A DNA stretch of 64,000 nucleotides. Source: Chrysogorgia sp. JL179-B06. Its lineage: Eukaryota > Cnidaria > Anthozoa > Scleralcyonacea > Chrysogorgiidae. Both the position numbers and the translations under genes were made by a program. The DNA lies in NCBI GenBank assembly GCA_035772405.1, contig JAYKKM010000508.1, positions 107,001-171,000 of the forward strand, written 5' to 3'. This document shows, in pieces, positions 23,000 through 32,500 of the stretch (position 1 is the first letter of the stretch; each line of letters starts with the position of its first letter). The notes under the pieces are model-generated. The model worked only from the letters and a program-made list of their open reading frames with translations. It did not search any database and was not told where the DNA came from.

Positions 23000-23807
23000 T
23001 TATATATATATATATATATGTTTGTAAATATTAAAATCCAACATCCCGGATGTAATTTTTTACTAGCCAAGGGTATTAATTACAAAAAATACCACAATAA
23101 AAAAATTTTAATACCCCTACTAAGTAAAAAAATTTAAGTTTAATATTGACGACATTAGCCAATCAGGAATGAGTAAAATTGATTGAAATGGTATTTGCTG
23201 CCTATGGCAGCATACCAGTCTTGACTTGGGTTGCTGTGTCCTTGTGCCCAGATCTCTTTGCGGACCTATGTACAGTATAGTCAGTGAAATCTCGATTTGT
23301 GTAAATTGCCCTCTGTTGAGATGTTCAGTTTTATGACGTTTTGTGACGTAGAAGTTTTATCATGTGTATTAAATTTCCTGCCTTTCGCCGTTCAGAACTT
23401 GTCAACGCTGTGAAGTTTGAACGATCTGTTCTGCCTTCAGTGAGGAAGTATAAGACGACTAAGATTATGTGTACTGTACTTAATTTTTCTTGTTGAATGC
23501 TCACCAAACAGAAAATATGGCTCAGTGACTGCGAGGTATCTGTGATTTCTTGCAGTCACAGCATCACTTGTCATGGGCTAAATATATCATGATATCAAAT
23601 TGTTTTGTTTGTGAATACAGTTTTACTTCTATTTTAGGTGTATATTGAGTTCATATACTTAATGCAATGTCTGGTAGCAACAAAATAATAATGAACAGTT
23701 TGTCTCAATATAAATGCAGTATCACTTCCTTCAACAAGGAAACTAAAACAGACATGTTTTTTCTTTACTGTGAACTAAAGCATATGAATACCTTTCTTTG
23801 GCACTAC
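23000..23807. other. Host DNA, no gene seen
   Basis: AT-rich with a short TA tract (22999-23018). No supported exon or RNA gene. Confidence 0.4.
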
Positions 23808-25006
23808 AGTAGAACCTGAGTTTTACGACACCCCTTTTAACGACCACCTGCCGTTTACGACCACTTTTTTTGGCACGGACGAATTGTAGTTAAAATGTAC
23901 CTGGAATGAGCGACCACCTGCCTAACGCGACCAGCGACCGCTTTTTGGCGTCCCGAACACGAAATGTACCTGTCATGAGCGACTTTTTACGAGATAAGCG
24001 TTCGTCTTTTGCAGTAAACACTAAACATACAAGAATTTTGACAGCTCGCGAATACAGGAAACAGGTCTCATCAGCGGCCACATTTTAGCGTCCCAAACGC
24101 GAAATACGTTACAATCAACAAGCAAGAAGTTTGACCACGTGCGAAAAGTACAGGGAACAAGAAGACGCACTTGTTGCTTTTTTAGTATTGTTTTGCTTAC
24201 TTTCATCATAAGTGATCGCATTTTGAGAGTACATAATAAATATCCTTATTAGCGACAATCCCAAGCCCTTAAACCGTTAACATTGTTGAGGGAAACGTTT
24301 CTAAATTAACGAAAAGCTCGAACTAATATTTGTTTGTTACTGCCATCTTGTCACGGTTAAAATTTGTCGTGCGAGATCGCAAATAACTTTGCTAATACAA
24401 CATAAAGCTTTAAAACATAGTTTACGTATGCAGTTGTAGATCATTAAACGTTCTTTGATTTAATATATTGTATGAGCTTTTACGTTCAGTACAACGCTTG
24501 AAAACGTTCGAAAACCTCGCCGTTCGAAAATTATATTTTCGTATCCGCCATCTTTGTTTATAACGCAAGATCGCTAATAAATTTGTGCATACGAACATAG
24601 TTAGATACGAATCAGTATATATCGTTGCTCCTTACTATTTTAGTCTGGCTGTTTCTTAGATCAAATTGCTGTATGTAAATAAAATATTTTCGCGATCAAA
24701 GATGAAGTACGTCGTACGCATTGCGTTTTCTTTCACTGCACGCACATCGCCCAGCAAGCTCTGTTCAAACTATGCTTTTTTCCGAACTTTTTCTGACTTT
24801 CTTTCTTTATTAAGAAATATTATATTGGTTTTAAATTATAAATCCATCTTTTAGTCGACTAGAGAACACAGAATAGAGTCGTAAACAATAGCGTTTTCTA
24901 GTATTACTTGCATGACGTCACATCACTAACTGCCATTTACGACCACCTGTCGTTTACGACCACTTTTGCTTGGCAACAGGGGTGGTCGTAAAACTCAGGT
25001 TCTACT
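23808..25006. mobile_element. Non-autonomous DNA transposon, about 1.2 kb
   Basis: The left end AGTAGAACCTGAGTTTTACG and the right end (reverse complement AGTAGAACCTGAGTTTTACG) are identical over about 22 bp and continue into CGAC(C)ACCCC. Subterminal ACGACCACCTG repeats occur at both ends. Internal frames are short and carry no transposase. The superfamily is not assigned, and no clear target duplication was seen. Confidence 0.75.
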
Positions 25007-25800
25007 CATCTATTTATGCTATGATCACATACAACTACAAACATCTTACTTGGATTTGAGGAAATAATTATCTACAGTAGTTTCTACAATTGATTTGTGC
25101 ACAAAGCTGTAAAACTACATATGTAATAAACTGTACATCATGGAATTATTTACCTCAACTTTGTGAAAACTCAGTGGACAATGGAAATTATTTGTTTGCA
25201 AGTTATTTGGGAAAATAAAATACAGTAGTTGCAGTGGTGTATTCTCAAATGACAACTACATTATATGTGGAGTCGTGCACATGCGCAATGAACTAATACA
25301 TCACAGAGAGTATTGCATTCTCAACAAGAACTCCAATAAAAGTTAGACAATGTAAACAATGGATCAACAATACCAGAAACATCTGTTACATACCATTTCT
25401 GGTTTTTATTTTGTCAGTGCTTTGCTTTGCCATCACATATCAGACACTTGCAATTCCACTGACAGTTTTACCACAGTACTAAAGAAGCATGATTTATAGT
25501 GGCAGTGATTTATCGGAAATTTGTTTACCAAACATCAAACAGTCATAATTTATGAATACTGTGCATGCAGTCAAATTCAAAAGCCTTGCCAATTATATTC
25601 AGATAAGTGATAGTTATTTGTAATTTAAGTCTGCTGTAAATAATTGAAAACAATGTGTACATACTACAGTATGTCTGTTACCATTCATATAGTCAACCAC
25701 AGGGTTCATTTTGGAAATTTTATCAAAAATGGCTTTTGAGGCAGCACTTCCCTTGCAATAGTAACTTATAGTATAATGTATATAATATTAACTTGAAATA
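25007..25800. other. Host DNA, no gene seen
   Basis: AT-rich, without a coding frame, RNA gene or clear repeat boundary. Confidence 0.4.
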
Positions 25801-25824
25801 AACTTAAAATAAAATTTATTTTGT

Positions 25825-26394
25825 TAAATTGACCATTATGTATTGGTTAAAACCTTAACCAATTTAAACCTGTTTATTTAAACCAATTCCATTTGGTTGT
25901 ACTAAGCCACCTGTTATTATTGGTTACATTAATCACTGTTTGTTGGTTGAAACCACCATTTTACATTGGTTAATATATAACCAATTTTGAGTGTGTTATT
26001 TCTACCAATTGGTAAATATTTTAACCAATTTAAACCGGGTTATTTAACCAATTCCATTTGGTTATACTAACCACCTATTATTATTGGTTACATTAATCAC
26101 TGTTTTTTGGTTGAAACCACCATTTTTCATTGGTTAATATATAACCAATTTTGAGTGTGTTATTTCTACCAATTGGTTAATATTTTAACCAATTTAAACC
26201 GGGTTATTTAACCAATTCCATTTGGTTATACTAACCACCTATTATTATTGGTTACATTAATCACTGTTTTTTGGTTGAAACCACCATTTTACATTGGTTA
26301 ATATATAACCAATTTTGAGTGTGTTATTTCAACCAATTTGATTTGGTTATAACCAATTTAATTGGTTGAAATAACCATTCCGTTTTTACAGTGT
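25825..26394. repeat. Higher-order palindromic array, 164-bp period, ending in TTTTTACAGTGT
   Basis: The marker GAGTGTGTTATTTC recurs at about 25989, 26153 and 26317, exactly 164 bp apart. Each unit consists of TTGGTTA/AACCAAT blocks in both orientations. The array ends sharply with TTTTTACAGTGT at 26394. The outer viral element starts at the next base, inside a gene. Confidence 0.85.
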
Positions 26395-26529
26395 AGACTA
26401 CTATTAGCGAATAGTTGTCGTTTCATCTCTCTTACCTGGTAGATAAATTGGAGGTCTTCGTTTAGTCTCACTATCTTTTCCTCCACTAACTTCTGACGTT
26501 CTACACTACTCTTCATGACTACAGTACTC
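26395..26529 (-). pseudogene. Truncated copy of the 112-aa Polinton gene (outer)
   Basis: The minus-strand frame starts at ATG 26527-26529 and encodes VEEKIVRLNEDLQFIYQV. This matches the middle of the inner 112-aa protein (VKEKIMRLNDELLYIYWV). It is cut off by the array boundary at 26394, so the C-terminal third and the expected terminal repeat beyond it are gone. Confidence 0.7.
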
Positions 26530-26580
26530 ATTAAGTTAGTATATACTCATGTCTTTAGGTCGTTTTGTAAGTTGTTGTGA

Positions 26581-27129
26581 TTAGATATTACTGTCTCCTT
26601 CGTTCTGGGGTTCTCCCTCAGGGGTTTCCCCTCTAGCCATGTGACTTAGTACGTGTTTACTAGTTGTTAGTCCACCTGATAACAACCCTAAGTAAGGGAG
26701 GTAGGGGGATATATATGATATAATCTTCTCTACATCTCTTTTAAGTAGTTGATCAGTAATCAACTCTTTTTCGAGCTTTTCAGGTGATTCAATAGCGTTG
26801 AACCCTCCTAACGCGTGGGCGAACTTACTTATTAAAAGATCACATAGGAACGCGTTCGCTTTCTCCATTCTTTTTACCTCCCATTCTTCATAGATCTTGT
26901 TGATAACTTTAGATGAGGCCTTTTTTATATAGGCGACGGATTGGTCTATCTCACCGTCTTCTGAGAGTCTTTTTAGTTCGTTTCGTTTATTGTCTACGTC
27001 AGTTTGCGGAGTGTCATCAACTTGTGATGTATCGGTTTGTGGTTCATCGATCACTTCCTGTTCTGCTTCTTGTATGTCTTCGATTAGTTCATCAATTGTC
27101 TCAGGATTTTTTGTCTTACGTCTTGGCAT
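26581..27129 (-). CDS. Polinton conserved protein, 182 aa (outer)
   Basis: Homologue of inner 30064-30597. It has a basic start (MPRRKTK), an acidic low-complexity stretch (residues about 10-45), a helical middle (KKASSKVINKIYEEW, ISKFAHALGGFNAIES) and a moderately hydrophobic region near 140-160 (YISPYLPYLGLLSGGLTT). The function is unknown. I recall similar proteins next to Polinton ATPase genes in cnidarians. It overlaps the ATPase gene by 14 nt. Upstream is the shared AACAT...TATATTATA promoter motif. The frame is intact, although its element is decayed. Confidence 0.75.
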   Translation of the reverse strand: MPRRKTKNPETIDELIEDIQEAEQEVIDEPQTDTSQVDDTPQTDVDNKRNELKRLSEDGEIDQSVAYIKKASSKVINKIYEEWEVKRMEKANAFLCDLLISKFAHALGGFNAIESPEKLEKELITDQLLKRDVEKIISYISPYLPYLGLLSGGLTTSKHVLSHMARGETPEGEPQNEGDSNI

Positions 27130-27754
27130 GTCCTATAATATACGGTATGTTTTGTTTTTGCGGAATGACTATTTCGTATGAGTATGGATGTCTTAGAAGT
27201 ATCTCCAATCTTGCGTACTCATTGTCTTTCAACTGTTTTATTATTTTCTGAATTTCCACTTTATCAACTCCGTTGAGATAATCGTCTACGATAATTTTCA
27301 TATCGTTTCTATTAGGGTTGTAGAATGTTACTAACTTTGAGATGTTCTCACGGTATGGTTTACTAATTGAGGTTAGTTGTTGTGTTATGACTATTGTGGA
27401 TAGGTTGTAGTGTCTAGCACTAAAGGCTAGTTTAACTAGTTCGCTTGTTCTGTTTTTAACGTCCTGCCCACCAGCACAATCATCTAATATTATTAGTGAG
27501 TTGGTACCTTTATAAGTGTCGGTCACATGTTTAAGGATTACGTTGACCTTATCTTGCTCACACTGGATAGCGATAAAGTCTGGGTCTCTCAAGTATTTCC
27601 ACTCTATGTACGTCTTATTCCATTCGAACGTTGGACATATAAGAATGACGAAATCGAAGTGATTCATGTAGTCTTTCTCTATCATATCCAAGAGGTAGTA
27701 CGTTTTACCGCAGGCTGTCATACCAACAATCAGCATGTTAAAAGGTGTTTTCAT
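27116..27754 (-). CDS. ATP: A32/FtsK-like packaging ATPase (outer)
   Basis: 212 residues. Walker A GMTACGKT lies at 11-18 and Walker B LIILDD at 87-92. A later TQQ box (VITQQLTS) fits the sensor position of the HerA/FtsK superfamily. In Polintons and related viruses this ATPase drives genome packaging into the capsid. The frame is intact and nearly identical to inner 30584-31222. The start is preceded by AAACATATAGTACT. Confidence 0.9.
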   Translation of the reverse strand: MKTPFNMLIVGMTACGKTYYLLDMIEKDYMNHFDFVILICPTFEWNKTYIEWKYLRDPDFIAIQCEQDKVNVILKHVTDTYKGTNSLIILDDCAGGQDVKNRTSELVKLAFSARHYNLSTIVITQQLTSISKPYRENISKLVTFYNPNRNDMKIIVDDYLNGVDKVEIQKIIKQLKDNEYARLEILLRHPYSYEIVIPQKQNIPYIIGHAKT

Positions 27755-27770
27755 ATAGAGTACTATATGT

Positions 27771-29009
27771 TTAGTACTGGATTGATTGTAGATCGTTGTT
27801 GATGAAGTTTACGAGACCATCGGAGAGCACGAATATTCTGCACATAACGTTCGCTGTTGTGACTTCTTTATTGATTTCCATCAATATTCCTGCCTGAGTG
27901 TTCACGATCCTTTTTCCAGTTGCAACTTTCACGTTATCTTCGATAGATCTAAGGTCAACAACTAAAGCGAAACCGTCTTTGTAAAACTTTTGAACAGTCA
28001 TATGCTGGTCGGAGTCTAGTCCTTGTCCGAATAGTCTTTTCGCTTCTCCCCATAGTCTTGATTTTGGTATTCCTTGGCTGTATACCATGTTTGGTACACC
28101 TTCAATAGTGAGTTTCACCGACTCTATGTTTGGGTAGACGAACACCTCGCTGTCAGTTCTTATCTTATTTGTGAAGAGTAGAACGACGGCTTTCATTGAT
28201 TTTCTTGGTAGGTTAATATTCTCATTTACGAGTGTGATTCCCTTATCCCACTCCACAGTCTTCATTAGTGTGATGTGTTCGTATGATAGAGACCTTCCGG
28301 ACGCGTATAGAGATGATACTTCATCAGCAATCTCTTGATTCTCGATAGTTTCGTACTCCAACTCGAGGTTCTCTAACGTATAGCTAGCCACAGCTGATCC
28401 AGATTGAGCCACCATAATATCAGACGCTTTTGGGAGTGTGATTATATACCTGAAATTGTTGTTCATGTTGTATGGTGCGTATAGACCATGGTCTTCTAGA
28501 ATCTTGTCGATTTGAACCTTTTGTTTAGTGTTATGGATGGAGAACATCAAACCATCACTAACTTTTTGTACGTCTCCACTGGCTGCACCACTGTCATCCT
28601 TTGAGATTAACTTTCGAAGGTTCTATTTTGCTATACCATATTCAACCATCTGGTCTCGCTCACTGTTAGGTTTCCAGAGGTCTTTGTACGTACCGATGAC
28701 GCTCTCACCACTATTGTCGTACACGGACTCACCAGCTAGTTTTACTACCAGTCTCTCAAATAGTAGTTTCGAAAGGTTGTTAAGAAACCATGATTTCGCG
28801 TTCGAACTCTTAAAGTCGAATAGAATATGGAGACTAGAGGGTACCAAACAAGTGTTACCCTTTGTTTTCGGGATGTCGATGTATAACTCTTCCCCTGGAT
28901 TGGCTTTGTTGGGGTTTAGCGTTACAACGTTACGGGCTATTATGCCTTTGATAGTAGAAATTTCGCGGCTTCTATATCCAGGAAGCAACTCTTTCTCGTT
29001 AGTATTCAT
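27771..29009 (-). pseudogene. MCP: Major capsid protein gene with in-frame stop (outer)
   Basis: Homologue of the inner 412-aa capsid protein. The reading frame stays in register from the ATG at 29009 to the end at 27771, but a TAG at 28623-28625 interrupts it after about 128 codons. The inner copy has a Glu codon there, so a single base change explains the stop. No other break is seen. The sequence after the stop is well conserved, so the lesion looks recent. Confidence 0.85.
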
Positions 29010-29025
29010 ACTATATATTATAACA

Positions 29026-29103
29026 CATGTTTTATTTCCTCTGTTTGTACTGATCGTAGACGAACCAAGCTAGTGCTATCGCTAGGATCCACAAATTAGA
29101 CGC
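29026..29103 (-). pseudogene. C-terminal fragment of the 476-aa gene (outer, left of the insertion)
   Basis: Encodes the terminal membrane segment LWILAIALAWFVYDQYKQRK, identical to the end of inner 32501-33931. It is interrupted at 29103/29104 by the inner element. The rest of the gene resumes at 46404. Confidence 0.9.
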
Positions 29104-29109
29104 TAGCCA
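29104..29109. repeat. Target site duplication TAGCCA, left copy
   Basis: The six bases TAGCCA directly precede the inner element's first base and recur at 46404-46409 directly after its last base. Polintons are known for 6-bp duplications. Removing the element and one copy restores continuity with the homologous intact gene at 32560-32590. Confidence 0.95.
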
Positions 29110-29240
29110 AGTAGTAGTAAAAGGCCGATTCTAACTCACTTTTAGGTAAATCCACTAAGTGGGCGTGGCCAAAGTTTTTAACCACGCCCACTTAGGGAAT
29201 TTCCCTAAAAGTGAGTTAGAATAGGCCTTTTACTACTACT
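29110..29240. repeat. 131-bp terminal palindrome (left)
   Basis: The outer arm (AGTAGTAGTAAAAGGCC, then TTCTAACTCACTTTTAGG) is the reverse complement of the inner arm ending at 29240. The centre holds a second inverted pair, AAGTGGGCGTGG and CCACGCCCACTT. The element end could fold into a long hairpin with an internal arm. Confidence 0.9.
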
Positions 29241-29276
<36 letters not shown>

Positions 29277-29537
29277 TTCCAAGAATTATCTCGAGAAATA
29301 ATTCCAAGAATTCCTTAAGAGAAAGGGCGTGGTCGAGATGCCTTAAAAAAGGGCGTGGCCGAGACGTCTTGAAAAAGGGCGTGGCAGAGGTGCCTTAAAA
29401 AGGGGCGTGGTAGTCACGTGGTCGGCACGTGGTCGAGGTCAAGTTTCAAGGTCAAGTTCCAAGAATTATTTTTGAGATAATTCCAAGAATTCCTTAAGAG
29501 AAAGGGCGTGGTCGAGATGCCTTAAAAAAGGGCGTGG
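29110..29537. repeat. Left terminal inverted repeat, 428 bp
   Basis: Begins AGTAGTAGTAAAAGGCC. The first 131 bp (to 29240) form an imperfect palindrome closing with GGCCTTTTACTACTACT. Six GTCAAG units (29241-29276) follow, then a region with repeated GGGCGTGG boxes spaced by TCCAAGAATTCCTTAAG-type segments. The repeat matches the right end in reverse complement until about 29537. The GGGCGTGG boxes resemble GC/CACC-box promoter elements. Confidence 0.93.
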
Positions 29538-29660
29538 CTGAGACGTCTCAAAAAAAGAGGCGTGGCCGATCCGTTTTGCGGTGTCAGGACAGTTTTCCGA
29601 AAGTCAGATCCGTTTGGAGTCTACGTGGTTTGTAGAGGTGTGTTGTTCCGATCGCTTGGG
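29538..29660. other. Spacer between the left TIR and the first gene
   Basis: Continues with GGCGTGG-type boxes, then unique sequence. It contains no frame. Confidence 0.5.
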
Positions 29661-29999
29661 CTATTCTAGGTTTCTGGCAAACCGTAACTTTGCTTTTATG
29701 CCGGCTATCTTTCTTCCCAGTACAGTGCCTTTGAAGTGTTCGTAAAACCCCTCACGTTCCGTTCTAGTGTTAGTTAAGAGTTGTGTTTTTAGATCTATCA
29801 CCCAGTATATGTAGAGTAACTCGTCGTTGAGTCTCATTATTTTTTCCTTAACTGTCTCCCAACTCCTCACACTGTTACACACACTATCCTCCAAGTATTT
29901 GTATTCTATTAGGTGTTCGTATTTCGTGATGTTGTCGCGTACTGTTGGGTATCCGTGTCTTGTTAAGTATTCGTATCCCTCAAAGTTTTCAAACCTCAT
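29661..29999 (-). CDS. Unknown 112-aa protein (inner)
   Basis: The left-most gene, transcribed toward the TIR. Predicted mostly helical, with a charged C-terminus (GRKIAGIKAKLRFARNLE). No recognised domain. A truncated homologue survives in the outer element at 26395-26529, so the gene belongs to the family. The start MRFENF is preceded by a TATA-like AGTATATAAC context on the minus strand. Confidence 0.65.
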   Translation of the reverse strand: MRFENFEGYEYLTRHGYPTVRDNITKYEHLIEYKYLEDSVCNSVRSWETVKEKIMRLNDELLYIYWVIDLKTQLLTNTRTEREGFYEHFKGTVLGRKIAGIKAKLRFARNLE

Positions 30000-30063
30000 T
30001 AAGTTGTTATATACTTATGTCTTTAGGTCTTCTTGTGAATTATTGTAATTAGATAGCACTGTC

Positions 30064-30597
30064 TCACTTGTTCGGTGGTTTCCCCTCAGGGGTTTCCTCT
30101 CTAGCCATGTGGCTAAATACGTGTTTACTAGTTGTTAGTCCACCCGATAACAACCCTAAACAAGGGAGGTAGGGGGATACGTATGATATAAACTTCTCTA
30201 CGTCTCTTTTAAGTAGCTGGTCAGTAATCAACTCTTTTTCAAGCTTTTCAGGTGATTCAATAGCGTTGAACCCTCCTAACGCGTGGGCGAACTTGCTTAT
30301 TAAAAGGTCGCAGAGAAACACGTTCGCTTTCTCCATTCTTTTTACCTCCCATTCTCCGTAGATCTTGTTGATAACTTTATCTGAAGCCTTTTTGAGATAA
30401 GCGATGGATTTGTCTATCTCACCGTCCTCTGAGAGTCTTCTTAGTTCGTCTCGTTTCTTGTCTACGTCAGTTTGAGGAGTGTCGTCAACTTGTGACGTGT
30501 CGATTTGTGGTTCGTCAATCACTTCCCGTTCTGCTTCTTGTATGTCTTCAATGAGTTCGTCAATTGTCTCGAGATTTTTTGTCTTACGTTTTGGCAT
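30064..30597 (-). CDS. Polinton conserved protein, 177 aa (inner)
   Basis: Homologue of 26581-27129. It has a basic N-terminus, an acidic linker with a DTSQVDDTPQTDV motif, a helical core and a weakly hydrophobic segment (ISYVSPYLPCLGLLSGG). It overlaps the ATPase start by 14 nt, which suggests they are expressed together or have nested promoters. The function is unknown; a virion or packaging accessory role is a guess from position. Confidence 0.75.
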   Translation of the reverse strand: MPKRKTKNLETIDELIEDIQEAEREVIDEPQIDTSQVDDTPQTDVDKKRDELRRLSEDGEIDKSIAYLKKASDKVINKIYGEWEVKRMEKANVFLCDLLISKFAHALGGFNAIESPEKLEKELITDQLLKRDVEKFISYVSPYLPCLGLLSGGLTTSKHVFSHMAREETPEGKPPNK

Positions 30598-31222
30598 GTC
30601 CTATATTATACGGTGTGTTTTGTTTTTGCGGGATAACTAGTTCGTACGAGTACGGATGTCTTAGAAGTATCTCCAATCTTGCGTACTCGTTGTCTTTCAA
30701 CTGTTTTATTATTTTCTCAATTTCCGCTTTATCAACTCCGTTGAGATAATCGTCTACGATAATTTTCATATCGTTTCTGTTAGGGTTGTAGAATGTTACT
30801 AACTTTGAGATGTTCTCACGGTATGGTTTACTAATTGAGGTTAGTTGTTGTGTTACGACTATTGTGGATAGGTTGTAGTGTCTAGCACTAAAGGCTAGTT
30901 TAACTAGTTCGCTTGTTCTGTTTTTGACGTCCTGCCCACCAGCGCAATCGTCTAGTATTATCAATGAATTGGTGCCTTTGTAAATACCAGTCACGTATTT
31001 AAGAAATACGTCGACCTTGTCTTGCTCACACTGAATAGCGATAAAGTTTGGGTCTCTCAAGTATTTCCACTCTATGTACGTTTTATTCCATTCAAATGTT
31101 GGACATATAAGAATGATGTGATCGAAGTGATTCATGTAGTCTTTCTCTATCATATCCAAGAGGTAGTGCGTTTTACCACAGGCTGTCATACCAACGATTA
31201 GCATGTTAAAAGGTGTTTTCAT
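30584..31222 (-). CDS. ATP: A32/FtsK-like packaging ATPase (inner)
   Basis: 212 aa. Walker A GMTACGKT (11-18), Walker B SLIILDDCAGG (86-95), and a TQQ motif near residue 137. It follows the capsid gene with a short spacer (31223-31239), as in many Polintons. Motor for moving DNA into the capsid by family knowledge. The start is chosen at the ATG following an AAACATATAGTATT block. Length agrees with compact A32-like ATPases. Confidence 0.92.
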   Translation of the reverse strand: MKTPFNMLIVGMTACGKTHYLLDMIEKDYMNHFDHIILICPTFEWNKTYIEWKYLRDPNFIAIQCEQDKVDVFLKYVTGIYKGTNSLIILDDCAGGQDVKNRTSELVKLAFSARHYNLSTIVVTQQLTSISKPYRENISKLVTFYNPNRNDMKIIVDDYLNGVDKAEIEKIIKQLKDNEYARLEILLRHPYSYELVIPQKQNTPYNIGHAKT

Positions 31223-31239
31223 ATAGAATACTATATGTT

Positions 31240-32478
31240 TTAGTATTGGATTGATTGTAGATCGTTGTTGGTAAGGTTTACGAGTCCGTCGGAGAGTATG
31301 AACATTCTACACATGACGTTCGCTGTTGTGACTTTTTTAATGATTTCCATCAGTATTCCTGACTGAGTGTTCACGATCTTTTTTCCAGTGGCTACTTTCG
31401 CGTTATCTTCGATAGATCTAAGGTCAACAACCAAAGCGAAACCGTCTTTGTAAAACTTTTGGACAGTCATGTGCTGGTCACAGTCTAGTTTTCGTCCAAA
31501 TAGTCGTTTCGCTTCTACCCATAGTCTTGATTTTGGTATTCCTTGACTGTATACCATGTTTGGCACGCCTTCAATAGTGAGTTTGACTGACTCTATGTTT
31601 GGGTAGACGAACTCCTCACTGTCAGTTCTTGTCTTATTTGTGAAGAGTAGAACGATAGCTTTCATTGATTTTCTTGGTAGGTTAATGTTTTCGTTCATAA
31701 GTGTGATTCCTTTATCCCACTCCACAGTCTTCATTAGCGTGACGTGCTCGTATGATAGAGACCTACCGGACGCGTATAGAGATGATACTTCATCAGCGAT
31801 CTCTTGACTCTCGATAGTTTCATACTCCAATTCGAGGTTCTCCAACGTATAACCAGCTACAGCTGATCCAGATTGAGCCACCATAATATCAGTTGCTTTG
31901 GGGAGTGTGATTATGTACCTGAGATTATTGTTCATATTATACGGTGCGTATAAACCGTGATCTTCTAGAATCTCGTCAAGTTGAATCTTTTGTTTAGTGC
32001 CGTGAATAGAGAACATCAGACCATCGCTAACTTTTTGTACGTTTCCAGTGGCCGCGCCACTGTCGTCCTTCGAGATTAACTTTCGAAGGTTCTCGTTTGC
32101 TAGGCCGTATTCGATCATAGCCGCTCGCTCTGTTTTAGATCTCCACAAGTCTCTGTACGTACCGATAACACTCTCACCACAGTTGTCGTACACAGTCTCA
32201 CCTGCTAGTTTTATAACCAGTTTTTCAGAGAGTAGTCTCGAGAGGTTATTGAGAAACCATGATTTCACGTTCACACTTTTGAAGTCGAATAGAAGATGGA
32301 AACTGGAGGGTACCAAACAAGTGTTACTCTTTGTCTTTGGGATATCAATGTATAACTCCTCCTCTGGATTGGCTTTGTTAGGGTTCAGTGTCACAACGTG
32401 ACGGGTTCTTGTGCCTTTGATAGCAGATATTTCGCGACGTCTATATCCAGGAATCAACTCTTTTTCACTAGTATTCAT
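31240..32478 (-). CDS. MCP: Putative major capsid protein, 412 aa (inner)
   Basis: Beta-rich, with no membrane segment and no enzymatic motif. Features include EELYIDIPKTKSNTCLVPSS and FDFKS in the N-terminal part and FALVVDLRSIED near the C-terminus. From memory these are comparable to the opening strands (...LDLSN...L) and end (...DLT...) of the capsid proteins of Polintons, often annotated as F54H12.2-like. Position supports this: it sits directly before the packaging ATPase in the structural gene block. At 412 aa it is shorter than typical double jelly-roll capsids (about 500-650), so structure prediction would be the test. The start is preceded by AAAACATGTGTTATAATATA. Confidence 0.7.
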   Translation of the reverse strand: MNTSEKELIPGYRRREISAIKGTRTRHVVTLNPNKANPEEELYIDIPKTKSNTCLVPSSFHLLFDFKSVNVKSWFLNNLSRLLSEKLVIKLAGETVYDNCGESVIGTYRDLWRSKTERAAMIEYGLANENLRKLISKDDSGAATGNVQKVSDGLMFSIHGTKQKIQLDEILEDHGLYAPYNMNNNLRYIITLPKATDIMVAQSGSAVAGYTLENLELEYETIESQEIADEVSSLYASGRSLSYEHVTLMKTVEWDKGITLMNENINLPRKSMKAIVLLFTNKTRTDSEEFVYPNIESVKLTIEGVPNMVYSQGIPKSRLWVEAKRLFGRKLDCDQHMTVQKFYKDGFALVVDLRSIEDNAKVATGKKIVNTQSGILMEIIKKVTTANVMCRMFILSDGLVNLTNNDLQSIQY

Positions 32479-32500
32479 ACTATATATTATAACACATGTT

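Noticed and set aside
29241..29276. A CRISPR array or similar (GTCAAG units)
   Set aside because: Uniform 6-bp units without spacers in a eukaryotic element; simple tandem repeat in a TIR.
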